NCBI GenBank assembly: GCA_019636675.1
Contig: JAHBXC010000001.1
Coordinates: 1,171,007 to 1,235,006, forward strand
DNA from: Phycisphaeraceae bacterium
GTDB lineage: Bacteria; Planctomycetota; Phycisphaerae; Phycisphaerales; UBA1924
Direction: 5' to 3'
Length of the DNA: 64,000 nucleotides
In this document: one piece after another, positions 8,563-16,725 of the stretch
Numbering within the stretch: the stretch's first letter is position 1
Layout of the letters: every line of letters starts with the position of its first letter
Position numbers and translations under genes: made by a program
The notes under the pieces: generated by a model
The model's database searches: none
The model's input: the letters and a program-made list of their open reading frames with translations, nothing else
What the model was told of the DNA's origin: nothing

Positions 8563-9624
8563 TCACGCGCCTTTCAGCGACGCCATGTCGATGCAGAAGC
8601 GGTACTTCACATCCGAGCGCACCATCCGCTCGTACGCCTCGTTCACCTTCTGGATCGGGATCACCTCGACATCCGCCGTGATGTTGTGCTCGCCGCAGAA
8701 GTCGAGCATCTCCTGCGTCTCGGCCAGCCCGCCGATCGGCGAGCCCGACAGACTCTTCCGGCCGAAGATCAGGCCGAACGCCGCCACCGGCAGGGGCTTC
8801 TCCGGCGCGCCCACCAGCGTCAGGTTGCCGTCGCGCTTCAGCATCGCGATGTACGCGTTGATGTCGTGATCGGCCGACACGCAGTCGAGGATGAAGTCGA
8901 AACTCCCCGCGTGCTTCTTCATCTCGTCCGCATTCCGCGACACGACCACCTCGTCCGCCCCCAGGCGCAGCGCGTCCTCGCGCTTGCCCGGCGAGGTCGT
9001 GAACACCACCGTGTGCGCGCCCAGCGCGTGCGCGAACTTCACCCCCATGTGCCCGAGCCCACCCAGCCCCACCACGCCCACCTTCTTGCCCTTGCCCACC
9101 TCCCAGTGACGCAGCGGCGAATAGGTCGTGATCCCGGCGCACAGCAGCGGCGCCGCCCCCGCCAGATCCAGATTCGACGGGATCCGCACCACGAACCCCT
9201 CGTCCACCACGATGCTCGACGAGTACCCGCCGTAGGTCACCGGCGCCGTCCCGTGCCGGTCGGGCGAGCCGTAGGTCAGCACCATCCCCGGGCAGAACTG
9301 CTCCTCCCCGGCGCGGCAGTTGGGGCAGGTGCGGTCCGAATCCACCAGACACCCCACCCCCACCGTGTCCCCCGCCTTGAACCGCGTCACCGCGCCCCCG
9401 ACCTTGACGACCCGCCCGACGATCTCGTGCCCCGGCACGCACGGATACACCGCCGGCATGACCTCGCGCCACTCATTCCGCGCGTAGTGCAGGTCGGAAT
9501 GGCAGATGCCGCAGTAGAGGATCTCGATCTGCACATCCCGCTCGGTGGGATCGCGGCGAGGGATGGAGGACGCGGCGAGCGGCGAGGTCGCGCTGGCGGC
9601 GGCGAAGGCGGGGGTGGTGTACAT
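8563..9624 (-). CDS. Zinc-dependent NAD(P) alcohol dehydrogenase (cinnamyl-alcohol-dehydrogenase-like)
   Basis: 353 residues, normal length for the medium-chain dehydrogenase family. Catalytic zinc ligands are visible: CGICHSD (Cys41), GHE (His66-Glu67) and a Cys at about 162 (LLCAGITTY). The Rossmann motif GLGGLGHMG begins near 186, and FTTSPGKRE at the end of the second strand favours NADP(H). Family members reduce aldehydes to alcohols. The structural zinc site is unusual: relatives have four Cys, but here the first is Asp97, leaving Cys100, Cys103 and Cys111. The N-terminal 25 residues are Ala/Ser-rich and weakly conserved. It lies 70 bases after a minus-strand lipoprotein gene and may have its own promoter. 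Confidence 0.93.
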   Translation of the reverse strand: MYTTPAFAAASATSPLAASSIPRRDPTERDVQIEILYCGICHSDLHYARNEWREVMPAVYPCVPGHEIVGRVVKVGGAVTRFKAGDTVGVGCLVDSDRTCPNCRAGEEQFCPGMVLTYGSPDRHGTAPVTYGGYSSSIVVDEGFVVRIPSNLDLAGAAPLLCAGITTYSPLRHWEVGKGKKVGVVGLGGLGHMGVKFAHALGAHTVVFTTSPGKREDALRLGADEVVVSRNADEMKKHAGSFDFILDCVSADHDINAYIAMLKRDGNLTLVGAPEKPLPVAAFGLIFGRKSLSGSPIGGLAETQEMLDFCGEHNITADVEVIPIQKVNEAYERMVRSDVKYRFCIDMASLKGA

Positions 9625-9694
9625 GGGAGGCTCCGGTTCGGGGAAGCAAGGGCGGGTAGACAGCGTACGCGCGCCCGCGCGGACCGCACGCCGG

Positions 9695-10240
9695 TTACTG
9701 GCCCGGCTCGACGACGCTGATCGTATCCGCGTGGATCACGAGGACCGAACCATCCGACTGCGCGACCGTCCCGCGCACCACGACGGTCGCAAGCTCGCGC
9801 AGGCCGCCCTGCCCTTTCAACGAGGCGCGCAGCACGCCGCCGTCCGGGCCGTTCACCGCGATGGTCGCCGCGTGACGCGCGATGTCGGCCGGATCATCGC
9901 AGCAATAATCCCACGGGGTCTTGCAACCGTCGCCGGGCGTGTCGGAGCACGCGGGCATCGCGGCGTCGACGATCGTGAACATGGCCCGCCCCTCGACGAA
10001 AGGCGACACGCTGCCCCCGATCCGGCCGCGCACGAGGACCGTCTCGCCCTCGCGCGCCGCGGACTTCGCCTCGACCACCGACTTTGCGCCGTCGGTCGGC
10101 AGCGACGCGAACAACCCCGCGGGCGCCGACGCGACCGGCGCAGACGGCACGCCGCTCTCCGAAGGGGACGATCGCTCGCACCCCGCCGCCAACCCCAGAG
10201 ACCCAAGCAGCGAAACGACCAGAACCGTGTGCTTCATCAT
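9695..10240 (-). CDS. Cys-containing lipoprotein, possibly OB-fold, at the end of the export operon
   Basis: 181 residues. The signal sequence ends in a lipobox (LGLAAGC, Cys at about 21), followed by a Ser/Pro/Ala linker. From about residue 58 a domain with V-L-V-R-G-R-I-G-G, A-M-F-T-I-V-D and V-V-V-R-G-T-V strands looks like a small beta-barrel of OB-fold type. In its middle is a Cys cluster, CSDTPGDGCKTPWDYCC, which could bind metal or form disulfides. The start (ATG 10240, or ATG 10237) follows AGAGGA. It lies 33 bases downstream of the second permease gene on the same strand, so it is probably the last gene of that operon. Function unknown; envelope-located metal or redox handling is a guess. 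Confidence 0.75.
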   Translation of the reverse strand: MMKHTVLVVSLLGSLGLAAGCERSSPSESGVPSAPVASAPAGLFASLPTDGAKSVVEAKSAAREGETVLVRGRIGGSVSPFVEGRAMFTIVDAAMPACSDTPGDGCKTPWDYCCDDPADIARHAATIAVNGPDGGVLRASLKGQGGLRELATVVVRGTVAQSDGSVLVIHADTISVVEPGQ

Positions 10241-10273
10241 CGCATCAATCCTCTCATGCCAAGGGGAAACGAA

Positions 10274-11443
10274 TCAAACCGATTTCAACGCGACAGGGAT
10301 AGGGAGCCGAAAGCACTGCGCCGCGGGCGGCATCGCTCCCACCAGGCCCAGCGCCACCCCGGCGCACAGCCCCAGCGCGAGCACGCCCGCGTCCACTACC
10401 AGCCCGAAAACGCCCATCGAGAACCGCACCGCCACCCCGTCGAGCAGCAACGCCGCGAGGGCGCACGCCAGCAGCGCGCCGATCATCGTCGCCAGCAGCG
10501 ACTCCTGCGTCAGACTCAGCGCGATCGTGCGCCGACGGAACCCCAGCGCCTGCAGCATCCCGATCTCTCGCACGCGCGACGCGAACGCGGCGTGCATCGT
10601 GTTGAGCCCCCCGAACACGCCGCCGATCGCGATCAGCCCGGCCGTCACCCACGCGACCACGCGTATCGGGCCGAAGAACTCGGAGAGCCCTGCGTAGTAC
10701 GCACGCTCGGGCAGTGCGCTCACGCGCAGGTCGAGCCGCGTCCGCGCGAACGCCTCGACATCGGCGAACTCGGCTCGCTCCGGATCGATCGTGACCACGA
10801 CCACGGAGTCGCTCTCACGCCTGGTCGCTTCCTTCAGGTCGTTGAGCGGGGCCCACACCTCAGACTCGGCAACGGTCCCGGGCGCGACGAACCGCCCGAC
10901 GACGGTCCACTCCCGCGCGTCGATCCGCACCGAAGACCCGACGCCCAGCAATGAGCCCGCAACCCCGAGCTTGTCCGACGCGCGAACCCCGACCATCACC
11001 TCGTCGACGCCAGGCCGGGGAAAGCGACCCTCGACGATCTGCACCCTGTCGTGCACCAGCATCGCAGCTGGCGTCACGCCCCGGACAAACACGAGCGACC
11101 CGCCGGAACTTTCTCCCACGCGCAGCGGCAGCTGCAGATGCACCTCCGGCGAGACGAACGCCGCGCCGGCGTGTTCCCGGATGCCCCGGATGGTCGAGCC
11201 GACGATGCCCGCAGTGTTCGACGGGATCTCGCTCCGCTCGATCGAATCCTCGCTTCCCGTGCCGACGAGCATCACATTGTGCTCCCCCCCGCTCGCCGCC
11301 AGCGCCGAGGTCATCCCCCGGACGAACGACGCCGCGGTCAGCACCAGCAGCACGACGAGCGTGCTCCCAAGCACCGCGAGCGACATCCGCTGCCGCGAAC
11401 GCGCGAGGTTTCGAACCGCATACTCCAGTGGAAGCACCTTCAT
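10274..11443 (-). CDS. ABC transporter permease, FtsX/MacB family (second permease)
   Basis: 389 residues. I place the start at ATG 11443 (MKVLPLEYAVRNLARSRQR), 8 bases after the stop of the first permease; the longer open frame upstream overlaps that gene and is not credible. The architecture is typical of MacB/FtsX permeases: one N-terminal membrane helix (about 20-45), a large periplasmic domain, then three C-terminal helices. The segment A-S-R-V-R-E-I-G-M-L-Q-A-L-G-F-R-R is the cytoplasmic coupling region of this family. Such permeases work in mechanotransmission with an outer-membrane channel rather than by ordinary transport through the membrane. It pairs with the adjacent homologous permease, ATPase and HlyD adaptor. 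Confidence 0.9.
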   Translation of the reverse strand: MKVLPLEYAVRNLARSRQRMSLAVLGSTLVVLLVLTAASFVRGMTSALAASGGEHNVMLVGTGSEDSIERSEIPSNTAGIVGSTIRGIREHAGAAFVSPEVHLQLPLRVGESSGGSLVFVRGVTPAAMLVHDRVQIVEGRFPRPGVDEVMVGVRASDKLGVAGSLLGVGSSVRIDAREWTVVGRFVAPGTVAESEVWAPLNDLKEATRRESDSVVVVTIDPERAEFADVEAFARTRLDLRVSALPERAYYAGLSEFFGPIRVVAWVTAGLIAIGGVFGGLNTMHAAFASRVREIGMLQALGFRRRTIALSLTQESLLATMIGALLACALAALLLDGVAVRFSMGVFGLVVDAGVLALGLCAGVALGLVGAMPPAAQCFRLPIPVALKSV

Positions 11444-11451
11444 CGCTCTCC

Positions 11452-12603
11452 TTACACCGCTCTGAAACACTCCGCGATCGGTCGGCGAGACGCCTGGATC
11501 GCGGGCGTCAGCCCCGCCAGCGCGCCTACGCCCGCAGACACGATCACGCCGATGACCACCGCCGTCAGATCCGTCGCGACATTGATGCTCAGGCCCTCGT
11601 TCGAAAGACTGAACCGCCCGAACCGGACGAACAGATACGCCGCCGTCGCGCCGATCACCCCGCCGCACAGCCCGAGCAGCGCGCCCTCCGCGATCACCAT
11701 GCGCCCGATAAGCGCCCCGCGGAACCCGAGCGTCTGCAGCACGGCGTGCTCCTTGATCCTGTCGCGCACGCTCAGCACGATCGCGTTGGTCACCAGCGCC
11801 AGCACCGCGGCGAGGCACGCCCACCCCAGCAGGCGCGTGAACCGCACGATCTCCACGATGTCGGCGCCCGCCTGCGCGACGAACGCCTTCTCCGGACGCG
11901 TCGTCGTCGGGGCCGCGTCGGTCCTGAAAAGATCATCGATCTTCGCGCCGACCTCCTCGAGCCGCGACGGATCGGTCACGCGCACCTCGAACTGCGTGAC
12001 CTCGCCCACGCCGCCGCGCGTCGCGGCGCGCTGGAGGAACGCCATGTGCGTGTACGCGACGTTCTGGTCCTGCGCCGAGCCCGATCGGACGATCGCGGCG
12101 ACAACCACCGTCACCCCGGCCGCGTCGAACGACTGCCCAACACGCAGGCGACGGCGCTCCGCGAGCCGCTCCCCCACGATCGCCGCGTCCGACCGCGCCC
12201 GCCACGCGTCGAGCGAACCATCCAGGAACGACCAGTCACGCGCGACCGCGCCGACCGACTCCTCCGGGACGCCCCGAAAGGTCACCACATCGAGCGACGC
12301 GCCGCAGTTGTTCACCACGATCTTGAGCGGGACCACGGACTCCACCCCGTCGATCCTCGCGATCTCGCGCTCGTACCGCTCCGGCAAGCGGCTGGTCGAG
12401 GGGCAGAACCGGTTCTCGCGAAAGACCACCAGCGTGGTGTCCGACGCCGTCTGTCGCGTCGCCGCGGCAACGCCCTGCTGAAGCGCCTGCACCACCACGA
12501 ACAGGAACATCGCGACGCACACGCTCGAAAGCGTCAGGATCGTGCGTGTCGGGCGGCGCAGCGCCTGTCGCACGACATACGGGGACAGTCTCGGGCCGAT
12601 CAC
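11452..12603 (-). CDS. ABC transporter permease, FtsX/MacB family (first permease)
   Basis: 383 residues, with one N-terminal helix (TILTLSSVCVAMFLFVVVQ) and three C-terminal helices around the MacB-like periplasmic domain. The coupling segment I-K-E-H-A-V-L-Q-T-L-G-F-R-G is conserved. The periplasmic part has an S-T-S-R-L-P-E-R motif after a single Cys. Its ATG overlaps the stop of the upstream ATPase gene (ATGA), showing translational coupling. Two different permeases encoded side by side suggest a heterodimeric transporter. Confidence 0.9.
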   Translation of the reverse strand: MIGPRLSPYVVRQALRRPTRTILTLSSVCVAMFLFVVVQALQQGVAAATRQTASDTTLVVFRENRFCPSTSRLPERYEREIARIDGVESVVPLKIVVNNCGASLDVVTFRGVPEESVGAVARDWSFLDGSLDAWRARSDAAIVGERLAERRRLRVGQSFDAAGVTVVVAAIVRSGSAQDQNVAYTHMAFLQRAATRGGVGEVTQFEVRVTDPSRLEEVGAKIDDLFRTDAAPTTTRPEKAFVAQAGADIVEIVRFTRLLGWACLAAVLALVTNAIVLSVRDRIKEHAVLQTLGFRGALIGRMVIAEGALLGLCGGVIGATAAYLFVRFGRFSLSNEGLSINVATDLTAVVIGVIVSAGVGALAGLTPAIQASRRPIAECFRAV

Positions 12604-13310
12604 GCAGTCACCCCTTCCTCGGGCTGCAACCGCTCCGCACGCCCGATCAGCCGCCCCTTCTCAAGGTGCAGCGTCCTGCTCGCGAACCGCGCTGTCTTCC
12701 GATCGTGCGTGACCATGATGAGCGTCTTGCCCATCTCAACCGTCAGCCGGCGCAGCAGCCCCATCACCTCGAGCGCCGACGACGCGTCCAGATCCCCTGT
12801 CGGCTCGTCAGCCACGATGATCCCGGGGTCCGACACGATCGCACGCGCGATCGCGACACGCTGCTCCTGCCCGCCCGAGAGTTGCCGAGGGTAATGATCG
12901 TGCCGATCCGCGATACCCACCAACTCGAGCGCAGCACGCACCCGCCGATGGCGATCCCGCCTCGACAGCGCGTGCAGCAAGAGCGGCAACTCGACATTCT
13001 CGTAGGCCGTGAGCACCGGCACGAGGTTGTACAACTGGAAGATGTACCCGACCGTCTCGCTGCGCCACGCCGCCAGTCGAGACCGCGACAGCGGCGCGAT
13101 ATCAACGCCATCCACAAGGATGCTCCCCGATGTCGGACGATCGATCCCCGCGATCAAGTTCAGCAGCGTCGTCTTGCCGCTGCCGGAAGGCCCCATCAAC
13201 GCGAGAAACTCGCCACGCTCGATCTGCAGATCGAGCGCCTCCAGGGGGGTGATCAGCGCGTCGCCCTTCTTGTAACTCTTCGTCAGCCGCCGACATTCGA
13301 TGAACGTCAT
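12600..13310 (-). CDS. ABC transporter ATP-binding protein, MacB/LolD type
   Basis: 236 residues. The start at ATG 13310 (MTFIECRRLTKSYKKG) follows a GGAG site; the longer frame to 13343 is not needed. Walker A is GPSGSGKTT, the signature is LSGGQEQRVAIARA, and Walker B is IIVADEPTGD followed by the H-loop VTHD. The Q-loop region FQLYNLVPVLTAYENVELP matches the LolD/MacB/FtsE branch. It powers the two FtsX-type permeases encoded next, and its gene lies 13 bases after the adaptor gene. Confidence 0.95.
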   Translation of the reverse strand: MTFIECRRLTKSYKKGDALITPLEALDLQIERGEFLALMGPSGSGKTTLLNLIAGIDRPTSGSILVDGVDIAPLSRSRLAAWRSETVGYIFQLYNLVPVLTAYENVELPLLLHALSRRDRHRRVRAALELVGIADRHDHYPRQLSGGQEQRVAIARAIVSDPGIIVADEPTGDLDASSALEVMGLLRRLTVEMGKTLIMVTHDRKTARFASRTLHLEKGRLIGRAERLQPEEGVTA

Positions 13311-13323
13311 CGAGAATCTCCAT

Positions 13324-14730
13324 TTAGTCAGTCGATGATGCAACCCGCACCCGCGCGCTTTCCCTGAGCCCCGAGGGCGGCCTGAGGATCAGCCGATCCC
13401 CCAGCCGCAAACCCTCGCGGACAAGCACCCACTCGCCCTCGCGCCCCCCGATCGTCACCCGGCGAGCCGTCGCCCTCGCCGCGCCGCGACCGGACGAGCG
13501 GTCCACGACCCAGACCATCGCCGTGTCGCCAGCGGCGTCGAACAGCGTCTCCGCGGGCGCCAGCAGCACGCCGGCCATCCCACGGCGCGCGACGTGCTCC
13601 CCGGCGCCGGGGTCGTCCGACTGTCGCGGGAAGAATCGCACGCGCGCCAGCATCTCGGGCCGGAGCGCTGGCGAGGGTTCCAGGATCGACACCTTCACTT
13701 CGACGGTGTTCCTCTGGATATCCGCCTGATGCAGCACGCGCACGACTTCGCCGCGAAACACCCTGTCAGCCAGCGCCTCCGTCGTCATCTCGGCCCTGGC
13801 CCCCACGACCACCTTCGCCGACTCCGCAAGAGGCACGTCGACCCGCACCTGCAGACGCTCAGGGTCGTAAAGCCGGAACAGACTCGGGCTGGAGTTCTCG
13901 CCAGGCCCCCCGCCCGACATCACGACCCGCGTGCCGGGCTCCACGGATCGAGTGAGCACCACGCCATCCGCCGGGCTGCGAACCTCCATCCGCGACAGAC
14001 GCAGTTCCGCCTCGTGCAGCGCGGCTTCCGCGCGCGCGATCAGCGCGTCCGCGGCAAGCCCCGCCGCGAGCGCCGCCTGCTCCTCATGCTCCGCGGCGAC
14101 CAGACGCAGCCCGAGCCGCGCGAACTGACCCTCCGAAAGACCACCGGCCGCCACCAGCGAGTGTTTGCGCTCCACCTCGTCTCGAAGTTCTTCGGCTCGC
14201 GCTCGGGCGGCCAGCGACGCCGCGCCTGCACGCGACGCTTCAGCACGCGCGAGAGTCACCTCGGCACGCGCACGCGCCGCTCCCAGTCGCGCATCGTCGT
14301 CGATCATCCGTGCGACCACCTGGCCCTTCGAGACGCGATCGCCCTCCAGCGCCAGCACCTCAGAAACCACCCCCTCTGCCAGCGCCTGGACTGAGATCGC
14401 GTACGGCGCCGGCTCGATCCACCCCGGCCCCTGCGCGATCACCGTCTCCGACGCTGCCAACACGCTCGAGGAGTCGCCGTCCTCTTCCGACGACGAATCC
14501 CTGAATACCACCGGCGCAACATCGACCTCGATCGCTCGCTGCAGCGCGTCCCGCGCCGAGTACGCGAGCAGACACAGCGTGACAAGGGCCACGCCCACCG
14601 GCACGCCAAGACGCGTCAACAACCGGCGAGACGGAGAAGGCACGCTGTCGCGCGCGACGACGCCGCCGCTCCCAGAGGCGTCCCCGCCGGCACGAGACAA
14701 CGAGGTGATATCCACGTGTTTACTCGACAT
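13324..14730 (-). CDS. HlyD/MacA-type periplasmic adaptor protein
   Basis: 468 residues. An N-terminal cytoplasmic tail of about 35 residues is followed by a membrane helix (residues 40-62). A biotinyl-lipoyl half (V-Q-A-L-A-E-G-V-V-S-E-V) comes next, then a long Ala/Arg/Glu-rich coiled-coil hairpin (about 145-260). The second lipoyl half follows (V-R-S-P-A-D-G-V-V-L-T-R), then beta-barrel and membrane-proximal domains. An acidic Ser/Glu/Asp stretch (DSSSEEDGDSSS) lies just after the membrane helix and is unusual. The adaptor would link the inner-membrane ABC complex to the TolC-like channel. Its start overlaps the end of the TolC gene by 11 bases. Confidence 0.9.
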   Translation of the reverse strand: MSSKHVDITSLSRAGGDASGSGGVVARDSVPSPSRRLLTRLGVPVGVALVTLCLLAYSARDALQRAIEVDVAPVVFRDSSSEEDGDSSSVLAASETVIAQGPGWIEPAPYAISVQALAEGVVSEVLALEGDRVSKGQVVARMIDDDARLGAARARAEVTLARAEASRAGAASLAARARAEELRDEVERKHSLVAAGGLSEGQFARLGLRLVAAEHEEQAALAAGLAADALIARAEAALHEAELRLSRMEVRSPADGVVLTRSVEPGTRVVMSGGGPGENSSPSLFRLYDPERLQVRVDVPLAESAKVVVGARAEMTTEALADRVFRGEVVRVLHQADIQRNTVEVKVSILEPSPALRPEMLARVRFFPRQSDDPGAGEHVARRGMAGVLLAPAETLFDAAGDTAMVWVVDRSSGRGAARATARRVTIGGREGEWVLVREGLRLGDRLILRPPSGLRESARVRVASSTD

Positions 14731-16099
14731 GCATCTGTCCTCTCTGCGCCGGACCGAGCGCCCTATCGACCCCGATCGACGCGAGAAACTCGTGTCTCAG
14801 CGCATCCAAAACCGCCAGCCGGGTCTCGAACCGGCGCTTCAGCGACTCCAGCAGCAGGAGCGTGTCCACCTCACCCGACCTCGCGATCAGCAACGCTTCG
14901 CGGTGCTGTCGATCCGCCAGGGGCGAAACGTCCCGCTCGAGCGTCTCTCGGGTCGCTCTGGCTGACGCCGACTCCACAGACGACACAAGGAGATCCGCCT
15001 CCAGACGCTCTAGCGTGGTCTCGTACACAACCCGCGCCGCCTCCCGCTGCGCCCGGGCGGCCTCCACCCCCTGCCGGTTCCGGTTGAACAGCGGTATCGG
15101 CGCCGACACCCCCAGCAGCACTCGATCGTCCCCGTCCTCTCGCCCGTAGCCGGGACCGATCACCAGATCCGGATACTGCTTGCGCACCTCAAGCGCCAGA
15201 GCTCGCTCCGCCTCCGCGTATTCGGCCTCCGCCACGAGCACATCTGGGTGCTCCAGCGACGCCCACGCAGCTCCGTCCGATGTCGGCTCGATCCCGCGCA
15301 CCGCGACGCCCTCGACAAGCGATATCTCGTCGCGCGGCTCCAGCCCGAGCAGCCGGAAAATCCTCGCGCGCGCACGCTCCGCCTCGCCTGATGTCGTCAC
15401 CCGCTGCGCGACTCGCGTCGCGTGCTCCAGAGCGAACAGCCGTGCATCCACCGGCGCGATCTCCCCGGCGCGCTCCACAGCGTCGATCGTGCCCAGCAGC
15501 GAGGACAACTCCTCGACGAAGTGCCCCAGTAGATCCGCCTTCCGAGACCAGATTGACCACTCCGCCCATGCCTCACGCAGCGCAAGGCGGACCCGCCACT
15601 CGGCCGCGTACACACGCAGGAGTTCCGCGTCGCGCCCGGCGCCGGCCAGCGCCCGCTCCGCGTCGAGCCGCCCGCTGATAGGAACCGTGAACCCCACGAC
15701 CACCGAACCCAGCCACCGGTCGCTGACATTCGCCAGGATCCGGCCGATGTCCACTCCCAACTCCGGGTCCGGAACCATCCCGGCATACTCCGCCAGTGCG
15801 CCTGCAACCCCGGCCCGGGCTCGCGCCGCGCGCAGTTCAGGGTTGAACGCCAGCGCGACCGCTTCCGCCTCGAACAGCGAAAGCCCGTCAGCCAGCGAGA
15901 AATCGCCAGCACCCTGCGCCCCGCCCAGCCTCACCGCCGCGTCGAGCACCTCCGTCGCGATCGGGCTCCGGCCAGACCATACCACTCGATGCGCCGTCGC
16001 ATCCAGCGGAGCCGGTTCATATGTCTGACAGCCAGCCAGAGCGCCGGCGATGAGGACCAACCCCAGCGCGACGCGATGCGCGGCACTTCGTCGTTCCAT
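14720..16099 (-). CDS. TolC-family outer-membrane efflux lipoprotein
   Basis: 459 residues from ATG 16099, chosen because it gives a lipoprotein signal (VLIAGALAGC, Cys at about 26). The frame upstream to 16150 would bury it. The protein shows two long Ala/Glu/Arg-rich helical halves with the TolC/CzcC-like F-N-P-E-L-R-A-A-R-A near residue 105 and P-D-L-V-I-G-P-G-Y with a P-L-F-N-R-N-R-Q element in the second half. This places it in the heavy-metal/multidrug outer-membrane factor family. It would form the exit duct for the ABC-adaptor complex encoded downstream. Confidence 0.9.
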   Translation of the reverse strand: MERRSAAHRVALGLVLIAGALAGCQTYEPAPLDATAHRVVWSGRSPIATEVLDAAVRLGGAQGAGDFSLADGLSLFEAEAVALAFNPELRAARARAGVAGALAEYAGMVPDPELGVDIGRILANVSDRWLGSVVVGFTVPISGRLDAERALAGAGRDAELLRVYAAEWRVRLALREAWAEWSIWSRKADLLGHFVEELSSLLGTIDAVERAGEIAPVDARLFALEHATRVAQRVTTSGEAERARARIFRLLGLEPRDEISLVEGVAVRGIEPTSDGAAWASLEHPDVLVAEAEYAEAERALALEVRKQYPDLVIGPGYGREDGDDRVLLGVSAPIPLFNRNRQGVEAARAQREAARVVYETTLERLEADLLVSSVESASARATRETLERDVSPLADRQHREALLIARSGEVDTLLLLESLKRRFETRLAVLDALRHEFLASIGVDRALGPAQRGQMHVE

Positions 16100-16199
16100 G
16101 CTGTCCGTGTCTCCTGCTCGACAACGCACTCCCGCGCGCCAGATAGGCACGCACCACAGCCGTCAGGCGATCCATGCGATCGCGTTCCGGAGCGGGAGT

Positions 16200-16592
16200 T
16201 CAGAGCAGAAGACGAGATGAACGGACGATCGAATCGACCTGGCGGGGGGGCCCGATCCGCGCCGCTCCCCTGAGCCGAGCATCAAAATGCACCGGTGGGG
16301 GCAGCGTGTACAGGACATGAACCGGCCCCGGCGCCTCGACGCCAGTGTCCCGGGAAACACCGGTTCGCACCAACTGCGGATCAACAACAACGGGGTCAGG
16401 GATATCGATGCAGCAGCCGTCGTCGGGCGCGCACGGTTCTTCCGCAGGCCCACTGCAGCACGAATCGATCTCGAGAACCTCGCACGCTGCGCCCTCGATC
16501 GCAACACACATGACACCGCCCCGCACGGAGCTGCCCAGCAGCCCGCACAGGATCGCAGAGGTCACCCAGAGAACCACCAGCACGCGGCTCAT
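16200..16592 (-). CDS. Small Cys-rich secreted protein at the head of the export operon
   Basis: 130 residues from ATG 16592 (MSRVLVVLWVTSAILCGLL). The N-terminus is a signal peptide or membrane anchor. The mature part carries a Cys-rich block: MCVAIEGAACEVLEIDSCC, then CAPDDGCC, ending near IDIPDPVV. The last 70 residues are Pro- and Val-rich and lack Cys. It has the same strand as TolC and ends about 100 bases upstream of it. Small exported proteins of this kind often precede metal-efflux gene sets, so metal binding or sensing is possible, but I do not recognise the family. Codon use is similar to the neighbours. No clear Shine-Dalgarno is visible. Confidence 0.55.
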   Translation of the reverse strand: MSRVLVVLWVTSAILCGLLGSSVRGGVMCVAIEGAACEVLEIDSCCSGPAEEPCAPDDGCCIDIPDPVVVDPQLVRTGVSRDTGVEAPGPVHVLYTLPPPVHFDARLRGAARIGPPRQVDSIVRSSRLLL

Positions 16593-16597
16593 AGCCC

Positions 16598-16603
16598 AGT
16601 ATA
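16598..16603 (-). promoter_or_regulatory. Candidate -10 box for the Cys-rich gene (leaderless?)
   Basis: On the minus strand TATACT lies only 5 bases before the ATG at 16592, and no ribosome site is visible. If used as a -10 box the mRNA would begin at or next to the start codon. The -35 region is weak, so this is tentative. Confidence 0.25.
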
Positions 16604-16725
16604 GTCGGCAAAGTGTGCCCAGGTCTGAACACCTTTCCCCGCCCCCCCACCGATACCATACAAGGAGTCGCCCCTGAGCCATCTGCCCCTCAGGGAAGCC
16701 CTCGCCCGCCTCGGAGAGAACCACA

